A DNA stretch of 64,000 bases from Pseudomonadota bacterium (GTDB lineage: Bacteria > Myxococcota_A > UBA796 > SXON01): positions 126,501-190,500 of the forward strand of contig JAUXQH010000024.1 in NCBI GenBank assembly GCA_030685065.1, given 5' to 3'. Under the pieces are notes generated by a model. That model ran no database searches. It worked only from the letters and a program-made list of their open reading frames with translations, and was not told the DNA's origin. The position numbers were made by a program, and so were the translations under genes. Of this stretch, positions 60,246-64,000 are shown piece after piece (position 1 is the stretch's first letter; the number at the start of each line of letters is the position of its first letter).

Positions 60246-61303
60246 GCAATCCGAGAGACGCCGCGTTCGACGCCGAGATCGAGGCCGCGATCCTTCGCGC
60301 CTTGTTGACCGAGTGGCGTGCCATCAACTACACCCACTTCCATTCCGGGCTGGCGGCGCCGCGCTTCGAGCTCATCGAGCACGAGCGGCATCTCGGTGAG
60401 TGGCGTCGCATCCACCGGACCATCGGCTTCGCGCGCACCTTCGTCCGGACCCACTCCTGGGGCGTGGTGTGCGAGGTGCTCAAGCACGAGATGGCCCACC
60501 AGTACGTGGACGAGGTGCTCCACATCCTCGACGAGACCGCGCACGGCCCCGCGTTCCGAAAGGTGTGCGAGCGCCTCGCCATCGACGGGAGCGCTTCGGG
60601 CCTTCCCACCGCCGCGGTCGATCCGGAGCAGGACAAGGCGCTGCGGCGCATCACGCGGCTGCTGGCGCTCGCGGAGAGCCCGAACGCGAACGAGGCCCAG
60701 TCGGCCATGAACGCGGCGCGGAAGCTGATGCTCCGCTACAACATCGACACCTTGCCCACGGGGCACACCTTCCGCCAGCTCGGGGTTCCCACCGGGCGAC
60801 TGCAGGAGGCGGACCGTTGGCTCGCGACCGTGCTCGGGCAGCACTTCTTCGTCACCGGGATCTGGGTCCCGTCGTTCGACGCGAACACGGGAAAGACCGG
60901 CCGCGTGCTCGAAATCTCGGGCACCGCGGCCAATCTCGAGCTCGCCACGTATGTCCACGGCTTCCTGAAGGAGACGGCGGAGCGGCTCTGGAAGGCGCAC
61001 AAGCGGGAAACCGGCATCCCGGGTGACCGGGAGCGGCAGCGCTTCGTGTCGGGGGTGATGCGCGGCTTTCACGAAAAGCTGGCCGAGGGCGCCAAGGAGA
61101 GCCGCGAGGAGGGCCTGGTCTGGGTGGGGGATCCCAAGCTCCAGGCCTACTACCAGAAGCGCCATCCGCGGGTGCGCCAGATCCGCTACGGCGGGAACGC
61201 GCGAACCGAGGCGTGGGAGCACGGGCGCGCGGCCGGCCGCGAGATCGTGCTCCACAAGCCGGTCACCGGGGACACGGGTGGGAGCGGGCGGCTCCTGAAG
61301 TAG
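60242..61303 (+). CDS. SprT-like metallopeptidase fused to DUF2786
   Basis: The 353-residue cytosolic protein has an N-terminal zincin-like domain with HEMAH (82-86) and a downstream HGP that may supply the third zinc ligand, as in SprT-like proteases. A DUF2786 domain follows (~130-175; RRITRLLALAESPNANEAQSA), and then a C-terminal domain. The HExxH makes a protease likely; SprT/SPRTN family members cleave DNA-bound proteins. The start is GTG, coupled to the dehydrogenase gene by a 4-nt overlap. The functional link is unclear. Confidence 0.75.
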   Translation: MSNPRDAAFDAEIEAAILRALLTEWRAINYTHFHSGLAAPRFELIEHERHLGEWRRIHRTIGFARTFVRTHSWGVVCEVLKHEMAHQYVDEVLHILDETAHGPAFRKVCERLAIDGSASGLPTAAVDPEQDKALRRITRLLALAESPNANEAQSAMNAARKLMLRYNIDTLPTGHTFRQLGVPTGRLQEADRWLATVLGQHFFVTGIWVPSFDANTGKTGRVLEISGTAANLELATYVHGFLKETAERLWKAHKRETGIPGDRERQRFVSGVMRGFHEKLAEGAKESREEGLVWVGDPKLQAYYQKRHPRVRQIRYGGNARTEAWEHGRAAGREIVLHKPVTGDTGGSGRLLK

Positions 61304-61311
61304 GGCCGCCC
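61286..61311. terminator. Hairpin around the stop of the SprT-like gene
   Basis: GGGCGGC (61286-61292) pairs with GCCGCCC (61305-61311) across a 12-nt loop containing the stop codon. It lies at a convergent gene boundary, so it may end transcripts from the left. Confidence 0.45.
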
Positions 61312-61318
61312 CGCTTCT

Positions 61319-61651
61319 CTACGAGACCTTGATGAGCTCGACCTCGAACAGCAGCGTGGCGTTCGGGGGGATGAGGCCGGGGTACCCGCGGCTGCCGTAG
61401 GCGAGGTGCCCCGGGATCGTCAACTTGCGCGTGCCGCCGACCTTCATGCCGGCAACGCCCTGGTCCCAACCCTGGATCACCATGCCGGCGCCCAGCTTGA
61501 AGGGGAACGTCTCGTTGCGGTCACGCGACGAATCGAACTTCTTCCCGTCCTCGAGGGTGCCGACGTAGTGCACGTGCACGGTCTTGCCCTTGGTGGCCTC
61601 GGTGCCGGTACCGACGACCACGTCTTCCATCTTCAGCTCAGTGACGCTCAT
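61319..61651 (-). CDS. Cytosolic FKBP-type peptidyl-prolyl isomerase
   Basis: The 110-residue protein is a single FKBP domain with VHVHYVGTLEDGKKFDSS, VIQGWDQGVAGMKVGG, and YGSRGYPGLIPPNATLLFEVEL. It has no signal peptide and should isomerise prolyl bonds in the cytosol. It is a paralogue of the FKBP lipoprotein earlier in the window, with the active-site residues kept in both. The ATG is clear. Confidence 0.92.
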   Translation of the reverse strand: MSVTELKMEDVVVGTGTEATKGKTVHVHYVGTLEDGKKFDSSRDRNETFPFKLGAGMVIQGWDQGVAGMKVGGTRKLTIPGHLAYGSRGYPGLIPPNATLLFEVELIKVS

Positions 61652-61700
61652 GCGGGAACTCCGGTGGGGGTAAGGGATGCACCCGTCTGGACGGGCGCTC

Positions 61701-61858
61701 AGAGCGTGACCGCCATTCTGGACCGAGCGGGCGAAACGGCTGCTGAGGGGCGGCTGCGCGGCTGACGAGGGAGCAGGTCGAGACCTGTGACCGAGGAAGA
61801 CGCGTGGCCGCGCCCAGCAGACGTGAGCGCGCGACGGGAAGAATGACGGTCACGCTCT
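61701..61858. repeat. Intergenic element with 19-bp terminal inverted repeats
   Basis: Arms 61701-61719 (AGAGCGTGACCGCCATTCT) and 61840-61858 are complementary at 18 of 19 positions. The interior holds smaller palindromes (AGGTC-GA-GACCT, and CTGCTG/CAGCAG). The right arm ends inside the stop codon of the NYN gene. It could be a MITE-like element, a long terminator, or a structured RNA. Confidence 0.55.
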
Positions 61859-63903
61859 CAGCTCGCGGCGGGCTCGGTGGCACCGGCGGGGCGGCGGCCA
61901 CGACGACCTCCGCGGCGGCGGCGCTTGTGCTCGGCTTCGGGCGAGTCGTCCCCCGCGGCGGGAGCGTCGTCACCGCCCTCGACCTCCGGCTCCTCGGCAG
62001 CGGCGGCGGGCGCCTCGACCACGATCTCGGCGGACTTTTTCGGGGCGCGGGGCTTGCGGGGGCGCTTCGCCTCGGCGGGCGCCCCGGACTCGGCGGGGGC
62101 CTCGAGAGACACGCCGGCGTCGAGGGCCGCCCCCGTGGCGGGCTCCTGCTCGTCGCGGGGCTCGACCGGGGCGGGCTCGACATCGGCGGGCCTGGCCGCG
62201 GACGTGGGTGCGACCAGCGCCAACGCGGCGGGGTGCACCTCGGGCCATCCGAGCTCGGCGGCGGGCTCGCCACCCTCCCGGCGGCCGCGGCCGCTCCTGC
62301 GGCCTGCGCGCCCCTCGTCCCGACGGTCGCCCCTGCGGTCGTCCCGGGGCTCATCACGGCGCGCCGGACGGCCATCGTTGACGCGGGCCTCGGCACCACG
62401 CGACTCGCCGTTCGTCGGCGCGGCTTCCTCAACGGCACGATCGGCGCCGCGCTCTTGGGAGCGCTGGGGAGCACGCTCAAGGGCTCCTTCACGTTCCCGC
62501 TTGGGGGCCTCGCTCACGCGGTCCCGCCCACGCCGGGGGCCGGCATCCGCCTGCTCGCGGACCCGCTTGGTCGCGGGCTCGGCGGGCGCGGCTTCGCCCT
62601 CGCCGTTGGTGAGGGGCGCTTCCCCGTCCTTGCCGACGAACAGCTCGGTCAACACGGCGTCGTCCGGGTTCTCGCCGCGGGCCACGAGGGCGCGCAGGCC
62701 GGCGGCGTGCAGATCGTCGACGAGCTGGGTAGCGGACTCGGGCGCGATGAACGCGGCCGTGGTCGCGCGGGCGGCCTCGCCGTTCGGGTGGATCAAGAGG
62801 CCGGCGCGCAGCAGCGCGTGTGCCACGGCCTTGACCGTGCGGGGGGCGATGTCGGGCGCCTCCTGCTTGCAGCGGCGCAGGAGGTCACCGAGCACGAACT
62901 GGATGGCGCAGGTGCGGTTCCGGCGGGCGCGTTCCGCGCAGGTGGCCACGAACTGCTCGATGATGATGCGGCGCTCCCGGGGCTCGCCGATCTCCAGGCC
63001 GGCTTCGGCGAGCATGCCCTGCAGGCGGCGCGCGTCGGGCCCGAGGGTCCGGGGGGCGGGGCGCGCGTGGGCGGGCTCCTCGTGGGTGCTCTGCGGCAGG
63101 TCGACCCGGACGCCGCCCGCTCGGTCATCCTTCGAGAGGGCCACGAGGCCCTTCTGCGCGGCGGTCTCGAGGAAGCGGGCGAACGTGCGCATGCCGAGGT
63201 CGACCTCGGAGAAGGTCGGCTCCTTGCGCTTCATCGACGCCTTCAGGACGCTCGCGTGCACCGGCGCCGGCTCGTCGCGCTGGTGGTTCTCCAAGGTCTC
63301 CACGAGGAGCTCGAACGCTTCGTCGATCGTCAGGCCCTCTTCCTCTTCTGAGTCTTCGGCGGCGGCGGCGGCCACGGCGGCGGGAGTGCTCGGAGGGGTG
63401 ACGGGCGCCGGCTTGGGCGGGCGGAGCGGCTCGAGGCGCGACTCGTTCCGGAGCGTGTCGTAGAAGAAGAACTCGTCACACGTCTCCGCGATCAGGCGGC
63501 TCGTGGAGCCGCGCGTGCCGCAGCCGATGACGCGCTTGTTCAGCTCCTTGAGCCGCATGACCAGCGGCGTGAAGTCGCTGTCGCCCGAGAGGATCACGAA
63601 CGTGTCGACGAAGCTGCGGGTGAAGGCGAGCTCCATCGCGTCGACCGCGAGCGCGATGTCCGCGCGGTTCTTCGACTGCATGCCGTGGCTGGTGAGCTCA
63701 ACCATCGTGATGCCTTCATGCACCAGATCGAGCTTGAACCGGTTCCACCGACCCCAGTCGGCGTAGGAGCGCGCAACGGAGATGCGGCCCTTGTCCTTCA
63801 GCCTGCGCATGACGATGCGCGTGTCGAAGCGGCCGAGGCCTTCCTTCTCGCAGCCGGTGGCGATGTTCTCGAAGTCGATCAGGACGGCTAGATTGCGTTC
63901 CAA
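61858..63903 (-). CDS. NYN-domain RNA-binding protein with OST-HTH/LOTUS-like domains
   Basis: The 681-residue protein has an N-terminal NYN nuclease-like domain (1-155) with VLIDFENI, NRADIALAVDAMEL and LSGDSDFTPLV, which carry the acidic metal ligands. Two winged-helix (OST-HTH/LOTUS-like) domains (~190-275 and ~300-395) can bind RNA. Residues ~430-681 are Arg/Glu/Ala-rich and disordered, ending with KRRRRGGRRGRRP. A role in RNA processing or decay is likely. The ATG and 98 bp upstream are in the window; no neighbour is known on that side. Confidence 0.85.
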   Translation of the reverse strand: MERNLAVLIDFENIATGCEKEGLGRFDTRIVMRRLKDKGRISVARSYADWGRWNRFKLDLVHEGITMVELTSHGMQSKNRADIALAVDAMELAFTRSFVDTFVILSGDSDFTPLVMRLKELNKRVIGCGTRGSTSRLIAETCDEFFFYDTLRNESRLEPLRPPKPAPVTPPSTPAAVAAAAAEDSEEEEGLTIDEAFELLVETLENHQRDEPAPVHASVLKASMKRKEPTFSEVDLGMRTFARFLETAAQKGLVALSKDDRAGGVRVDLPQSTHEEPAHARPAPRTLGPDARRLQGMLAEAGLEIGEPRERRIIIEQFVATCAERARRNRTCAIQFVLGDLLRRCKQEAPDIAPRTVKAVAHALLRAGLLIHPNGEAARATTAAFIAPESATQLVDDLHAAGLRALVARGENPDDAVLTELFVGKDGEAPLTNGEGEAAPAEPATKRVREQADAGPRRGRDRVSEAPKREREGALERAPQRSQERGADRAVEEAAPTNGESRGAEARVNDGRPARRDEPRDDRRGDRRDEGRAGRRSGRGRREGGEPAAELGWPEVHPAALALVAPTSAARPADVEPAPVEPRDEQEPATGAALDAGVSLEAPAESGAPAEAKRPRKPRAPKKSAEIVVEAPAAAAEEPEVEGGDDAPAAGDDSPEAEHKRRRRGGRRGRRPAGATEPAAS

Positions 63904-64000
63904 GGAGGATCCAGTGCGGGGCAGGGGCCTAACGCGACCGCGCGCAGGGCGCGTGGTCTGGCCTACGAAAGCCGGCTGGGTTCGTGTAGATCGCTGCGCG

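Noticed and set aside
1-64000. CRISPR array
   Set aside because: I saw no regularly spaced direct repeats with unique spacers. The repeats present are a hexanucleotide tandem repeat, a 14-bp duplication and the GGTC-palindrome family.

Overview
The window is high-GC DNA (roughly 70 percent by eye) and looks like a chromosomal segment of a myxobacterium-like organism (Myxococcota), probably an uncultured one. The signs are several exported proteins with a MYXO-CTERM-type tail (a GCGCA or GGCGG motif, a hydrophobic stretch, an Arg cluster), MopE-type calcium-binding repeats, an AgmX/PglI-type C-terminal domain, a Hanks-type Ser/Thr kinase, many short lipoproteins, and no tRNA or rRNA. All assignments come from reading sequence motifs; no database search was run.

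Layout. 1-5.1 kb: a HEAT-repeat protein, two convergent parallel beta-helix surface proteins whose 3' ends overlap, and a MopE/fibrinogen-like lipoprotein. 5.2-6.8 kb: a hipBA toxin-antitoxin operon with a likely operator. 6.9-15.8 kb: a bcsA-bcsB-bcsC cellulose operon (synthase with PilZ domain, periplasmic subunit, TPR/beta-barrel exporter), ended by a 15-bp perfect hairpin. 15.8-26.6 kb: accessory housekeeping and envelope genes (diheme cytochrome lipoprotein, DUF1993, DJ-1/YCII fusion, zinc-ribbon propeller protein, methyltransferase, dicarboxylate symporter, GT-C glycosyltransferase, FKBP lipoprotein). 26.6-33.8 kb: exonuclease-WYL fusion, a large PHP-domain lipoprotein facing a phosphate-selective-type porin, and a Ser/Thr kinase.

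33.8-43.4 kb and 51.2-58.8 kb carry exopolysaccharide functions: a split Alg13/Alg14-type glycosyltransferase, a Wzx-like flippase, two O-antigen ligase/polymerase proteins, a GT4 glycosyltransferase, a clan-A glycoside hydrolase, a Wzc-type tyrosine autokinase with a tyrosine-rich tail, an AlkP-superfamily hydrolase and a methyltransferase. Together with the bcs operon they make this a surface-polysaccharide region.

43.7-48.1 kb is an integrated island. It has a tyrosine recombinase, uncharacterised small genes, a lower-GC toxin/immunity-like gene pair, and near-perfect 28-bp repeats at both edges that belong to a small dispersed repeat family. 48.1-51.2 kb holds an AgmX-like protein, a cupin, a SUKH-like/sigma-region-4-like fusion and a short-chain dehydrogenase. 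58.9-64 kb holds a SerA-like dehydrogenase, a SprT/DUF2786 protein, a cytosolic FKBP and an NYN/OST-HTH RNA-binding protein.

Recurring features are 4-nt NTGA stop/start overlaps in operons, head-to-head genes with 30-100 bp between start codons, and very short signal peptides with no basic n-region.
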